A stretch of DNA of 64,000 bases, taken from Cordia subcordata (Eukaryota; Streptophyta; Magnoliopsida; Boraginales; Cordiaceae). This document shows, piece by piece, positions 35,157 to 46,110 of the stretch. Both the position numbers and the translations under genes were made by a program. Positions within the stretch are counted from its first letter, which is position 1. Each line of letters opens with the position of its first letter. The DNA lies in NCBI GenBank assembly GCA_028554755.1, contig JAPTOF010000008.1, forward strand, positions 16,473,001-16,537,000. Direction: 5' to 3'. The notes beneath the pieces were generated by a model that was not told where the DNA came from, did no database searches, and saw only the letters and a list, made by a program, of their open reading frames with translations.

Positions 35157-36260
35157 TTGTGCTTAGGGTTGCTATGAAAAATTTACATACATGTCTATGT
35201 GTTTGTAGAAATGCCTCAATGATGTAGTTTATATATATTGAAGTCTATTATACTAGTAACCATCTCTAAATCATTATGCTAGCATGTCTATGTGTTTGTG
35301 TGGTGATTACATGAAGTGGGTATGCTTATATACATGTCTATATGTGTGTTTGCATATTTAATAGCATAAATAGCTTCTATTGCATAAATGTCAGGTGCTA
35401 TTGCTTAAATTTGTGTAATCTAAGCATGTCTATGCATTTAGTAGTAGAATATTCTAGAGTATTCTCAAATGTCATGTCCTAGATGTGTTTGCTTTGTGCT
35501 TAAATGTCAATTTCTACTATTGTGATTTGATCAATGGTGCACAACTAGTAACTATCCTAGGTCGAGTTTCCTTTGGATTTAAATCCAGCCAATAGGTGGT
35601 TGGATAGGTTTAGTTGACCTTAGCTCATTTAGGAAGACTAGTTAGTCTAGCCTAACAACCTAGGTTCATAAAGACCACATCGTAGCTTTAACTGTGCTGA
35701 AGCTTTAACTAATTAGTGGACTAAGTGTTGGGGTTAGATCCATCTAGATAACCTAAAATCCTTTTAGCTAGCCCTAATTCCTAAGTAATAAAGACCACGC
35801 CATACATCTAGGCATTGCCACTAATGGACGGACCTGCAATGAGGCTTAAGGTACCAATTAGGAGGCTAATTAGAGGTCTAAATGAGAGCACTTAATTTAA
35901 TCCATCAAGTAACCCTAGAACGACATAGTAATCACCCATTTGCAAGATGTAATCACCCTAGTTCCAATTTCTACATGTTAAAATATCCTTAGATCACTTG
36001 ATTCCCCCATTACACATATATACCATCTTTTATTTTCTTGCCTTTAGATTAGGTTTATCTTTTCCAAACTTCCCTCAATTCAAAAACCTAAAAAGATCAT
36101 AGATTAGGAACCTAACATGTAGTCTTTAAGACATATTTAGCTTACGACACAACACATGTTAGGCCTCTCCATGGATTCGACCCCGCACTCACACACACCG
36201 TACTATACACAACTTGTGTATTTGTGGGCTATTTAGGCTTGTGCTCACGAATAGCGATCA
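34163..36260 (+). mobile_element. Solo Gypsy LTR
   Basis: It starts TAATGCGTTGGTTTTGTG (a variant of TGATGTG..) and ends ACGAATAGCGATCA. A perfect target duplication ATCTC lies at 34158-34162 and 36261-36265. Its end is the mirror image of the LTR ends of element A, so it belongs to that LTR group. It is 2,098 bp and interrupts the Tat integrase. Diverged GATCAACT/GTTGACCGG boxes at 34690-34790 precede a TTTAAAA near 34800. Confidence 0.9.
35118..35153. repeat. (TA)18 microsatellite
   Basis: An uninterrupted 36-bp TA run inside the solo Gypsy LTR, downstream of the TATA region. It is likely length-variable. Confidence 0.95.
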
Positions 36261-37133
36261 ATCTCCATACAAAATTCCATATGACTTTCTCTGTGATCTA
36301 TGCCATAGCTTCTACCTCAACCTATTTTGAAATCACTACAAACAGGAATTTATGCTGACCTCAGCTAGGTGGTAAAGGTCCAACAATGTCGAGGCCCTAC
36401 TTAGAAAAAGGGCATACTGCTAAAATAGGTGTGACTACTGTTACTAGCAAGTATAGAAATCTCCCGTGCCTTTGGTAAGCATCACACCTTTTTACCATTT
36501 TCTCTATATCATGTTTCAGTGTTAACTAGAAGTAAGCATGTTGAATATATTTTTGAATTAAAGCTCCAATGTGGTTTTTCCATTTTCCTTAGTACACCTT
36601 TGCTATAATGTACTCCCTTTTCCTTAGGCTCTATACACTTCAACAAGGTGTATATGACTTTTCCCGTAAAAGACGTATCTAAGAGCTCGAGCCATGAATT
36701 TTTGGGCTTTCTCTTAGTTTTCTAGCATCTCTTCTCTCCCTAAGTACTAGATGAATAGCCCCATCCATGTCTCTGATAGCTCGACTTGTGCTATTGTCAT
36801 GGCCTGTGGTCAAATACTCAGCTCTCCAATATCATCTATTTGTACTGTGTCATAGCTATAGGGTCCAGATGTTAACTTCGATAAGGTGTCAGCCATTGCG
36901 CTCTCTTCTCTTGGAATTTGCTTCACTTGCCATTTTTTTATCACCATTGTTGCTCCTTAAGTCTTTTACAAATATGCTCGCATCTTCTTCCTTCGGGTCT
37001 CACACTTGCCACTTATCTGTTTGGCGATTAATTGGGAATCAGTAAAGGCTATAATGGGTCACGCTCCCAGTATTGCTGCTATTCTCAGCCTCACAATTAC
37101 AGCTTCATAATTGACTTTATCATTAATGGTAGG
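36261..37133 (-). pseudogene. Tat integrase N-terminus and RNase H, broken
   Basis: Reading the minus strand from 37133: RNase H (NYEAVIVRLRIAAILGA, then FTDSQLIAKQISGKCETR and IPREESAMADTLSKL) at 37125-36840. The integrase zinc-binding part (CDAYQRHGRF) is near 36490-36460 and the core start (GLDIVGPLPP) near 36395-36365. Both the second RNase H segment and the integrase order match Tat/RIRE2-type pol. Stops are frequent. Element B separates this from the RT at 52503-53326. Confidence 0.82.
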
Positions 37134-38551
37134 TGATGTGTATCATTTGTGTGTGTTTGTACATAGTGTTTGCATGCATGTTTAGAAGTGTTCTAGAGCA
37201 TAATTGGGTGAATTTAGTATTGAGTTTATGTATAATTGTTAATATTTGTACATAATATATTTAGATGCATAAATACTATACTAAGTTTTATATTTTGGGT
37301 TTTAGGAGTGTTTTGGAAGGGATCGAGCTTACACGAGGAAGAAATGAGCTAAAGGATGAAGACCGAAAGAAAAAGATGAAGGATAGAGCAATTTGACCCA
37401 TCGGTCGACCTTGAAGAAGAGTCGCAGGTCAACTGACAGGACCAGAAAGCAAAGATGTCAGCCGGTTGAAAAGTCAATGGTAGGTTGATCAATAGGTCCA
37501 GAGAGCTTAGCTAATTTACTAGTTTAGTGCCTCAAGGAGTCGGTTGGCCTAGTAGAACTTGATAATAGCTATAAATAGCTCGTTTAAGCTTATTTATAGG
37601 TGAGGAACCTAATAATCTCTCACACCCATTAACCTTTACCCTTTTCTGACTTTAATTATCACCCAAAACCATTATCTAAACCTCATACAAAAGCTAGATT
37701 GAAGCATCTGACAAGGATTTGAAGGGCTTGTATAGATTTGGAAGTAAGATTTAGGAGAGTTCTTCTTGTTCTCTTTTTATTTCTTGTAAATATATTGCTA
37801 GATTAGGTAAGATCTTTGGCTATTCATTATTGTATATTAGGTTAAGGCTATGAATAAAGGATTTGTCTATATCTTTGGCTATTAATACATGCTTCTATAC
37901 ATTGATTAATGGCATGAATTAATATGTCTATGGGTTTGTTAAAACGCCTAAGTGAAGTTGCATGTGTTATTTCGTGCTTAAATGCTATCAATAATGGTGT
38001 CACCTTAGCCTTAATCCATACTAACAACATGAGCCCTATTTACAACTAAATTAGGTTAATTAATACGCTTAATAGATGACTTAGTGTGGCAAAAGTATAC
38101 CTCTAGCTAAAATAATACTAAAAGGGTACCCACTAGCACTTGTTAATGCTCTAGGAGTCTAATCTCTAGTCTGAAAGAATACTAATAGGCTAGTCTTGAG
38201 TCGGACGTTAATCAACACCAAAGAGAGCAATCAAGCCATAGATAGCCCGAACCATTATCATAGCTCGAGTCTAGTTGCAATACAATCGCCCAAGATGCCC
38301 TTCCACCTTGTAGAGCTTATTTCCTTGGCTTGGCACCTATAGTTCCTTCATTAGTCTAGGTTTAGATTTAGGTTTTATTTTATAGTCCCCTTCTATCAAA
38401 AAGATCAAAAATTCTTCAATACACGCTCATAGCTAGTTTTAGGCACCAATCACGTAAAGACTAAACTAAGGAGCCTATTGGAGGAACAATGACAGCGTGC
38501 TTGGATGCTTCACTACACATGACTAGTGCACTTGCAGATGTAAACACATCA
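37134..38551 (+). repeat. Element B 5' LTR
   Basis: TGATGTGTATC to AAACACATCA, 1,418 bp. Boxes with GGTCGACC (37401-37410) and CCAGAGAGCT lie upstream of the TATA box (GCTATAAATAGC, 37567-37578). Colinear with 51092-52497. Confidence 0.92.
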
Positions 38552-38557
38552 ATTTTT

Positions 38558-38574
38558 TGCACCGTCGTCGGGGA
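38558..38574 (+). other. Primer binding site of element B
   Basis: TGCACCGTCGTCGGGGA lies 6 bp after the LTR. It resembles the TGGCGCCGTTGCCGGGGA primer site of Athila-type Gypsy elements, with three or so changes. Confidence 0.75.
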
Positions 38575-38748
38575 GGCACATTATTGGTTCTTTGTGTGTT
38601 TTTGTGTTTTTGATTAGTTGCTTGCTTGTTGTTCTATGTTTACTTACTTTCCTTCATTTGAAAAATCACAAAAAAAAATTGAAAAGTTTTGAATATTCAT
38701 TTTTTCTTGAAAAATAAAAAATAATTTTGAATTGAGAAGAGGTTTACT

Positions 38749-40704
38749 TGTAGGATCGATATTATTAAGTGTGGTATATCCTAGTCCATATTTTCAAAAA
38801 TTTAACTAAGAAAACATGCTAGGAAAATAATATATCCACATAACACAGAAAAGAGAACATGCTTAAGAACATATAAAACATAACTAGTATTTGCAAAATA
38901 TGTAAAGCTAACCTCTTGAAGTGTGGGGCCTTTGATGAAGCTATAACCGTCACGAGCTTTGTTTTTACTCACGAACAAGGCCACCAAAAATTTACTATAA
39001 GGGTGTCGCAATAGGCAACTCCCTAGTTTTTTTCCCTGTGATTAAAGAGACTTATCTTAAGATAATAGCCTCTTGTGTGGGAAGAAGCAAAGTAATATGC
39101 TATTGAAAACTAGAGCAAAAATCACACAATAAGTGTGTACTATGTGTTATAGTATTTTCTTACCAAAGAGGAAGAAATTAACTACAAAGTGGATTACACA
39201 AAAGGTGTAGGGTCTTGTCTATTTACAGAGAGTACCTTGGCACCCAAAGTTGCTAATCTTTCAATGTGGGAGAAAATTTCCATGTACTAATATCCTTTAT
39301 GCAACTTGTCCACTTGTCTTGGAAGACTTATGCAAGTTCTCCACTTGTTTTTGAAGTCTTTTGGAAGTTGTCCACTTGTCTTGGAAGACTTCTGCAAGTT
39401 ATCCACTTGTTTTTGTAGTCTTTTGCAAGTTGTCCACATGTCTTGGAAGATTTGGTCCAAGCCTACCTTCCAAGCCCAACATATAGTCCATTATCCATGT
39501 GGAGGCCCAAGCCTAATGGGAAACCATCCTAGCCCAATTAGGTTATCTTGGACTTTAAAGAAAGCCCAGACCCAATTCCAAGCTTTTGCCCAATAAGGCT
39601 ACTACCACAATATAGAATTTGCTCTTTCAAGATTAGTCTCTCAGAGTCATTTCAACTTGGGAAGGGACTAAGAAGATACAATTAACCTTGGCTTCCAAAA
39701 ATAATTAAAAATGTCTTTGCCCGATCTGGGCGACATAATAATTATTTTTAACTTCGATCTATTCCACCATAAGATCAAAGTCGCACTCCGAGAATCATTG
39801 CTATTACCTAGAAGCTTATCACAAAAGAATGTGAACTTTGTCTTTGACCTACTAAATAACTGACCATAATGCTCCTTTATATATACCCATAGCTAAGATT
39901 GGTCCTTTGGCCTGTGTACTATCACCTCCTTAGTTGTATCCTTTTTCATTCAGTTTCTTGTCCTATTGCCAACCATCCTTGGTCATAGAATCTCTTGATC
40001 TTGAGAGCGACCCTCAGGCCATATGACTGATACACCTGTAAAGGTAATATTACTAGATCTAAATTCGGATGATAAATTTAGACAATCCCAAAGGGGGCCA
40101 TAGATTCCATATTGCATATGCATGTTCTAATTAATTAGAACCTAGCACTCAATGCACAAGATTGTTGATCTTAAAAAAGGAAGATCTCACCCACAATGAA
40201 TTAAAGTACCAAACCCTAACTTCATGAGTTCATTCACATATACTTAAGATTAAGAGTAATGATCATTTAGTAGAAGTGAGTGTCTTGTTTTCTTTCTTTG
40301 ATAGTACGTCTCTAGAAAACATACTCACAATAGTCCTATCTAATACGTGACACATGTACTATTGAGACAAATCTGGAAAGTCCTCTAATGACCTAGGTAG
40401 ATCAACCTTAAAGAGGAGACTTGCTCAATATAACCTTATCCCAGTACAGTGGCCAACACTACTATTTGGTTATGGATTCAATTTATGACGTGACTAAATC
40501 TAGACTTGGACCTACTATGCGCCCAGCCTCACTGCGCACCCAAGTCATTAGTTTAAGTCAAAGAACCTTTATACATGCATCAATAAAACATAATAGAGAT
40601 AATATGTAAGAAACTCATAATGCCATTTAGCAAAAATGATTATACATTGTTTAACATCTAAAATGTCATGTACAAGTGAGCTTTAGGGCATACTAATCCT
40701 AACA
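38749..40704 (-). repeat. Copia C2 3' LTR
   Basis: TGTAGGATCGATATTATTAAG to ..ATACTAATCCTAACA in plus reading, 1,956 bp. The 31-bp minisatellite, expanded to about five variant units, is at 39296-39445. The abutting polypurine tract is at 40705-40716. Confidence 0.93.
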
Positions 40705-40716
40705 ATCTCCCACTTG
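40705..40716 (-). other. Polypurine tract of Copia C2
   Basis: ATCTCCCACTTG in plus reading, i.e. CAAGTGGGAGAT on the coding strand, directly before the 3' LTR. Confidence 0.85.
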
Positions 40717-41576
40717 CCCTAAAGGTCACTTCTGCACAACTTAATACCCATGGACTCCAAATGTGTGGTAAAAATTTTATTTGGAAGAGTCTTTGTTAAT
40801 GGGTTTGCCAGGTTTTCTACTGAATCTGTCTTTTCAACTACTACTTCTCCTCTCTAGATAAACCCACAAATCAAATGATATTTCCATTCAATGTGTTTAC
40901 CCTTTTTGTGATTCCTGGGCTCTTTGCATTGTGAAATAGCACCATTGTTGTCGCAATACAACATTATCAGTGTTTGAGCTGCTGACACAACCTTTAGGTC
41001 TAAAAGGAACTTTCATAGCCACACTGCCTCTTTTGCAGCCTCAGATGTTGCTACATACTCAGCCTCCATGGTAGAGTCAGCGATACAATTTTGCTTCACA
41101 CTTTTCCATCAAAAAAACTCCTCCTGACAGAGTAAAAACATATTCAGAAGTAGACTTCCTGGAATCTCTATCGGACTGGAAATCTGAGTCCGTATAGGCT
41201 AATGGCATTAGATCATTTGCTAACCATTCCAACAGCAAAACAGATATCTGGTCTAGTACATAACAAGGCATACATGAGGCTTCCAACTGCCAAAGCATAA
41301 GGAATTTGCTTCATGCTCTCTATTTCCTCAAGTGTTTTAGGATATTGATCTCGAGATAGATAAACTCCATGTGTAGAAGGTAATGAGGCCTTCTTAGATT
41401 TTTGCATGTTAAACCTGACCAATATCTTCTCAATAAATGAAGCTTAAGATAGGGCTAGCCTTCTATTCTTACAATCTCGCATAAACTTGATACCTAGAAC
41501 ATAACTAGCTTCTCCTAAATCTTTCTTTTGAAATTAACTAGAAAGCCAAACCTTGATGGATGATAACATCCCCACA
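40717..41576 (-). pseudogene. Copia C2 RT C-terminus and RNase H, broken
   Basis: 41422-41213 keeps the RT-RNase H connection (KKASLPSTHGVYLSRDQYPK, then RPDICFAVGMVS). 41298-41077 keeps the RNase H start (AYTDSDFQSDRDSRKSTS) in another frame. The pol end follows toward 40760 with the LADPLTK-like remnant. A deletion between 41230 and 41210 removes the segment that C1 has at 9930-10010. Confidence 0.83.
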
Positions 41577-42392
41577 TCATTTCCAATTAGTAGCCACATA
41601 CAGAACTAAAAAAGCTACATCATTTCCATTATGTCTCTTATACACACAAGGTTTATTAATATTTTGATCAAAACCATAAGATTTAATTGCCCGATCAAAT
41701 TTGATGTTCCATGCTCTAGATGCCTGCTTTAATCCATAGATAGACTTTTTTAACTTACAAACCATATGTTCCTAGCCTTTAGCAACATATCCATCTGGTT
41801 GTGTCATGTAAATGGTCTCATCAAGCTTTCCATTAAGAAAAGCTATCTTGACATTCACTTGGCATATCTCGTAGTCATAATGACATGCAATGGTAAGAAG
41901 TATCATGATGGATTTAAGCATGGCTACTAGTGAGAAAGTTTCCTCATAATTGATCCCTTCTTTCTGAGTATAACCTTTCGCCACCAACCTCGCTTTAAAG
42001 GTTTCAACTTTTCCATCAACTCATTTTTTTCTCTTGTAGACCCATTTGCACCCTATAGGTTTTATCCTTTCAAGTACAACTACAAGATCCCAAACTTTGT
42101 TAGAATACATAGATTCTAACTCTGAATCCATTGCCTTATGCCATTGGTCGGCATCTATGTCAGAAACTGCTTCATCATAACTTGTGGGATCCACTTGATT
42201 CTCTAAGGAAGTCTGAAAGGACTCTTGATAGTATCTGTTAGGAGGCCTAGATATCCTTCCACTACAACGAGGCTTCGATATATTAGGTGTAATATGCTGT
42301 TCTTTTTGATTCACGGTTACTATAGGTGTTACTGGAGATTTTTGTAAAACCTCATCTAGAACAACTTCAGAATTTGGTGTTTTCTGGACCAT
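41577..42392 (-). pseudogene. Copia C2 linker and reverse transcriptase, catalytic motif lost
   Basis: 42392-42021 encodes the linker and RT start (SGRISRPPNRYY, GCKWVYKRKK). 41987-41772 carries [17 protein letters not shown] and the DVKIAFLNGKLDETIYM block. 41765-41577 carries [11 protein letters not shown]. The catalytic YVDD is replaced by YVATNWK at 41577-41600, because the DD and the residues after it are deleted. Stops separate the pieces. C1 keeps the DD in a shifted frame, so the losses are independent. Confidence 0.87.
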
Positions 42393-43520
42393 TTCATCAT
42401 TCTCTATGTATCAAGCATGGGTGCTTATAAACACCTTTTGCTTCTTAGGATTGTAAAAGATCCCATCTCTGGTTCCCTTAGGATATCTAATAAAATAGCA
42501 TAACTCGAATCTTGGTTCTAATTTTGAAGCATTAGTATTAAGTACATATGCTGGACAGGCCCAAATGTGGAGATGATTTAAACTAGGCTTAGCCCAGTCC
42601 ATATTTCTTGAAGTGTTCTAGGTACAGATTTAGATGGTACTAAGTTTAAGATGTACGCTGCTATTTCAAGGGCATACCCCTAAAAAGATAAAGGTAATAA
42701 TGCATGACTCATCATTAACCTAACCATATCTAATAAGGTACAATTTCTTCTCTCTGCTACACCATTTTACTGAGGAGTCCCTGGTGTAGTCAATTGAGAG
42801 ACTATCCCTTCTTGTGTAAGATGGTCTCTGAACTGACTCAAGAGGTATTTGCCACCTCGATCAGACTGAAAGGCTTTGATATGTTTATCTAATTTCCGCT
42901 CCGTCTTAGCTTTGAACTCTTTGAATTTCTCAAAGGATTCAAACTTGTGTCGCTTCAAATATACATATCTATTCCTAAAGTAATCATCAGTAAAAGTAAT
43001 GAAATACTCATAACCTCCATATGCTGGTTTGGCTATAAGACCACACACATCTGTGTGAACCAATTCCAATATTTCTTTCGCCTTTTCTCCTTTAGAAGAA
43101 AATGACCGTTAAGTCATTTTCCTTTTGAGACAAGATTCACACGGAGGAAGATCTTCGAGATCTAATGAGCTAAGATGCCCATCCTCGACTAATCCCCGAA
43201 TTTGCTTTAGACTAATATGTCCTAAGCATAGGTGCCAAAGATAAGTATCATTGGTTGAAGAAACCTTTCTTTTTCAGGAATTAGTTTGCTCTATATTGTG
43301 CAGTGAGTTTGTAATAGATTTTATATAGAACAAGTTATCATGCATGCTATCGGAACAAATAATATTTCCATCTCTACTGATATCAAAACCAAAATGGAAA
43401 TTAATGCAAATGCCATCTAATATTAATTGTGAAATAGACATAAGGTTTTTACGTATATCCGGAACATAATAAACGTTGTTTAAAAATAATTTCCAATTAC
43501 ATGGAAAATTTAAGCACATT
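42393..43520 (-). pseudogene. Copia C2 pre-integrase and integrase, broken
   Basis: 43519-43274 holds the end of the protease and the linker. The zinc-binding pre-integrase domain is at 43250-43130 (LWHLCLGHISLKQI, CESCLKRK). The core (43069-42767) shows HTDVCG, QSDRGGKY and a Gln-to-stop right after TPGTPQ. The Glu-containing NGVAERRN follows in frame. The C-terminal part is at 42602-42411. Confidence 0.85.
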
Positions 43521-43537
43521 CCTCCTATTGTAGCATC

Positions 43538-43732
43538 CTATACTTTTGCTCTATTACCCAACCTCAGAGTAAACTCACCTTTAGCTAGTTTTTTCATTTC
43601 TTGAAACCAATGCAAAGAATTGCAAATGTGGTTAATGGCTCTAGAGTCAACAATCCCAGAATAAGTAGAATCAATCACTAAGCAGGTTTCAACGTAGAAC
43701 AAAAAAGGTGTACCTATCTGGCCTCGTGCCAA
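43538..43732 (-). pseudogene. Copia C2 protease, mutated active site
   Basis: The same protein as at 7355-7708, but the catalytic DSGA is DSRA in the VDSRAINHIC segment. A Gly to Arg change in this motif should abolish cleavage. A stop at 43538 separates it from the protease C-terminus at 43519. Confidence 0.85.
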
Positions 43733-43799
43733 GTACCTCAGACAATCCTTTTTTTAGGGTCCTTTTAGGCCACATTTAAAGCATTTTCCCTTAGGCTTT

Positions 43800-44513
43800 T
43801 CACTTGTTAACTACCTGCTTGTTCATCATTTTTCTTCTTTTTCTCTTGACCATATTTTTACTTCTCTTTTCTTTTAACTTTCTCCCTTTCGGGTTAAGTC
43901 CGGAAGTGGATGCTTGAACTATGTTTATATGGCCTTTATTTTTCATTATGGCTTCTGTAGTTAGGAGCTCTTTCATTAATTCTATCATATCCATGTTCAT
44001 CTTACTCATATTGTAAATAAGCTTGAACTAGGTATAGGATGACAGTAGAGTCTCCAAAATCATGTCTACCTTTAACTGTTCATCTATGTTTGCTCCTAGA
44101 ATCTCAACAGTATTAAAGTGATCCATCATTTTGAGCATATGATCCCTAACAGATGCTCCTTCTGCCATCCTTTGATTCATAATTTCTTTAAAATCACCTT
44201 GCCTTACAGACCTACTCTTATCAGTAAACATACGAGACAGTGAGGTCATGATTTCTTTTGCAGTTTCTATATGATGATGCTTGCTCTGCAAAATATCTGA
44301 CATAGAAGCCATCATATAGCACTTCACCATTGCCTCAGTATCTTTCTAGGCTTTAGAAGAGTTAGCCCTCACAATTAGACAAGGAGTTGTTAGGACATAC
44401 TTTTACTCTTCTGCAATGAGTACTATGTCCAAGTTTCATTCCCAGTCCACGAAATTCAGTCTAGTGAGCTTGTGCTCTTTGAGAATTATAGCTAATAGAC
44501 TAAATGAAGACAT
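43800..44513 (-). pseudogene. Copia C2 gag, broken
   Basis: The ATG at 44513 is homologous to that at 6619. Stops near 44450 and 44345 split the N-terminus. 44330-44028 holds the UBN2-type core (MMASMSDIL, KEIMTSLSRMF, LKMMDHFN) and 44009-43800 the basic C-terminus. The start is chosen by colinearity with C1. Confidence 0.83.
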
Positions 44514-46110
44514 TTTTTTGGATACAACAATATAATCATAATTAATTTATGAGTATAGAATTGATACATGTATAATATGTATGCTATCTTTCGAAATAAA
44601 ACAAACAAGTACTTTTTACATCATTTGCCTTTGAGCAGATCAACCTTTAAACTACTTGATGTAATAGTGTCTTAACGTCCTCACAAGACCTCCAATGATA
44701 GGATGGCCAAACTTATGAACATTAAGTTAAGCTCCATCACTTATTTGAATTAATAATTATCTGGATATGATCCAATTGAATAATTCAATCACTGTTTTGT
44801 TTGACTTCTTAAATCCGATATCGAACTCTATCGATAGGATAGCCGGACCTGCCATTTAAGTTGAGTGTACACCTATTCCTAAGGTTTATTCCCCGTAACA
44901 TTCTTGATTTAAGCCCTCCAATGGGGTAGGGACTTTAATTAAAGTTGCATAAGGCGATCTTTAATAAAGAACTCCGCTGATGGGATGGCCGAACTTACTA
45001 ACACGCTTTTGAATAAACATTTTATGTTTCACCTCGTTAAATTTAGATAAAGTGTCACCTTCCGATGGGGAAGTTAATGACATTTACCATTAACATGAAT
45101 CGGATATGAAAGGCCATGGGGTATTTCCAGTCCCCTCTCCTACTCAATATTTTAACATAATGGTTTTCTCTATTTTTGGTATTCTTGCTTTTGTTTTAGA
45201 TCTAAGCATGCTTTGGATTTGTGAAACCCTTTGGTTTTTGTGAATGCCCTTTGTGTTATTAAAACACTGCAATGTCATAATAGATTACTTACCTAAATCT
45301 AGGTGCATAGACCCCTAGGTTGATATATATTTGTATATCTCAAGTTAAATTCTTTTAATGTTGTCATGAGATTGCATGGCATCTTTAGACATAGCCGCTT
45401 ACAATTATCTTGTCTAAGCCATTCTCATAAACTTAATTATCTTTGAGAATCAACTCATAGGTTTGACCGCTTTTTGTAAACCCTAATGAGTGGACATATT
45501 TCTAGGTGGCAATCATGCTTATGCAAATATGTTAAAACATATATCAATGCATTATAAACATCCACCAAAATACGTTAAAAATCCCTCTTTGATGGCTCCC
45601 TGCAATCTTCAACAAAATAGCACACTTAATAGCTTTTTCTGCCTTAGCCGGTCGTCCGTCAACAGGAGCCGATCGATTGAGCTGGTCGACTGGCAAGCTC
45701 ACCAGACAGAGTGTTCCTCTATGCTATTTTCTTGTTTTTTCCTTGGTCTTTAAAGATTACAATAATACACTTTTCTATTGCTAATAGAAGCTTCATAAAG
45801 AAACATTACAAGAATATCAAAACATCCTATGCCTCTTTTAAATGAAACTACAAGCAATAACCATAAATATTTATATATGAAATCACCTATGGCCAAGCTT
45901 TGTTAACCGTACACGAAAATCTATCATGCATACAAATGAACCATCAAGGAGATTTTATATTACCTGCACATACAAGCATAAAACCACAAGTATATGCAAC
46001 ACAAGATTTCCTAATCTTGCCACTCATAAGATAACTAACATATTTATGCAAATAGAATATTCTTGCATAATCTAAGCATGTTGTGTGTGAGCCTAAGCTC
46101 TGATACCAAT
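44514..46110 (-). other. Copia C2 leader with primer site and spaced repeats
   Basis: The primer site TGGTATCAGAGC (minus, 46098-46109) is exactly complementary to the end of initiator tRNA-Met. The 1.6-kb leader carries four spaced repeats (44686-44708, 44822-44845, 44968-44992, 45056-45075) matching those of C1. It also has a cluster of CCGGTCG/GGTCGACTGG boxes at 45645-45705. A small frame at 45490-45753 is antisense and I do not call it a gene. Confidence 0.82.

Noticed and set aside
36767..37045. 92-codon plus-strand frame
   Set aside because: It is antisense to the Tat RNase H, whose conserved motifs explain the region.
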